From NCBI GenBank assembly GCA_964346075.1, contig CAYFTH010000086.1:1-13111 (forward strand): 13,111 bases of DNA, given 5' to 3'. The position numbers and the translations under genes are program-made. Of this stretch, positions 12,991 through 13,111 are shown piece after piece. The notes under the pieces were generated by a model. It made no database searches and had not been told where the DNA came from. It worked only from the letters and a program-made list of their open reading frames with translations. The number at the start of each line of letters is the position of its first letter. The first letter of the stretch is position 1. Origin of the DNA: Brumimicrobium sp964346075 (lineage in GTDB: Bacteria; Bacteroidota; Bacteroidia; Flavobacteriales_D; Crocinitomicaceae).

Positions 12991-13087
12991 AAATTGATGA
13001 TGGTCCCTGCGCTAACGCTTGGTCTTCAAAAGCTGCGCTTTTTCTTTTCCTCCGTAGGGCTCCGGAGCTTTCACCATCATTAACAAT
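12991..13087. repeat. Branched foldback element
   Basis: AAATTG-ATGATGGT (12991-13004) pairs with ACCATCAT (13073-13080) and, after a 3-nt bulge, CAATTT (13084-13089 region). Inside are three smaller hairpins: GCG-ctaa-CGC (13009-13018), AAAAGC-tgc-GCTTTT (13028-13042) and CTCCG-8 nt-CGGAG (13050-13067). The whole folds as a closed multibranch structure, like some palindromic interspersed elements. No family was recognised. Confidence 0.55.
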
Positions 13088-13111
13088 TTCCAGTTCGTTG
13101 CTCCTTCGATC

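Larger units (their letters stand above)
12616..13111. other. Gene-free right end with repeats and foldbacks
   Basis: There is no plausible gene on either strand. The stretch holds three copies of GTTGCTCC (12664, 12929, 13097), two near-identical GTGTTCrTGAGCTC segments, a hairpin CTCAC-TTTT-GTGAG (12883-12896), an inverted pair GAGCTATTCC/GGAATAGCTC (12622-12631, 12794-12803), and a branched foldback at 12991-13087. It looks like a mosaic of intergenic repeat elements. Confidence 0.6.

Noticed and set aside
1..13111. CRISPR array, rRNA or complete tRNA genes.
   Set aside because: No regularly spaced repeats with unique spacers, no rRNA-like sequence and no foldable tRNA were seen on either strand.

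Overview
This window looks like a chromosomal contig from a member of the Bacteroidota, most likely the Flavobacteriales; a Crocinitomicaceae- or Cryomorphaceae-like lineage is only a guess. The evidence is the gene content (a DUF4290 protein directly upstream of murA), the lack of Shine-Dalgarno sequences before most starts, several matches to the Bacteroidota promoter pattern (TTTG, about 19 nt, TAnnTTTG), and a MurA with Asp in place of the catalytic Cys. The DNA is moderately AT-rich, and the window contains a 100-N scaffold gap.

Layout. Positions 1-975 have no intact gene. The minus strand of about 627-890 carries a decayed tyrosine recombinase C-terminus. A near-consensus promoter overlaps its 3' end and fires leftwards into a strongly structured stretch. 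Next come the minus-strand genes murA (976-2283), the DUF4290 gene (2293-2931) and a 32-residue membrane miniprotein (2971-3069), followed by a separate small lipoprotein gene (3313-3726). A 370-nt spacer precedes a tightly coupled plus-strand operon: thyA, folA, a topoisomerase III gene, and a membrane-anchored thioredoxin-fold protein (4097-8197). Converging on it is the clpP-clpX pair on the minus strand (10442 down to 8460). The convergent junction consists of a 20-bp tandem repeat interrupted by the assembly gap. Divergent from clpP are a Nif3-family metal protein gene and a coiled-coil/zinc-ribbon (DUF164) protein gene, ending at a strong terminator (12582-12615). The last 500 nt hold no gene but several repeats and foldback structures.

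How the genes work together. thyA and folA form the dTMP/tetrahydrofolate cycle: ThyA makes dihydrofolate and FolA reduces it. ClpP and ClpX form the ATP-dependent protease; their spacer has a consensus promoter followed at once by a terminator-like hairpin in the clpX leader. MurA commits UDP-GlcNAc to peptidoglycan. Nif3 and DUF164 are a widespread gene pair of unsettled function.

Most of the window is ordinary housekeeping DNA. The accessory signals are at the two ends and in the short gaps: the integrase remnant with a possible small RNA and attC-like motifs beside it, the unannotated miniprotein, the gap-flanking repeat, and the foldback element near 13000. No intact new multi-gene system was found.
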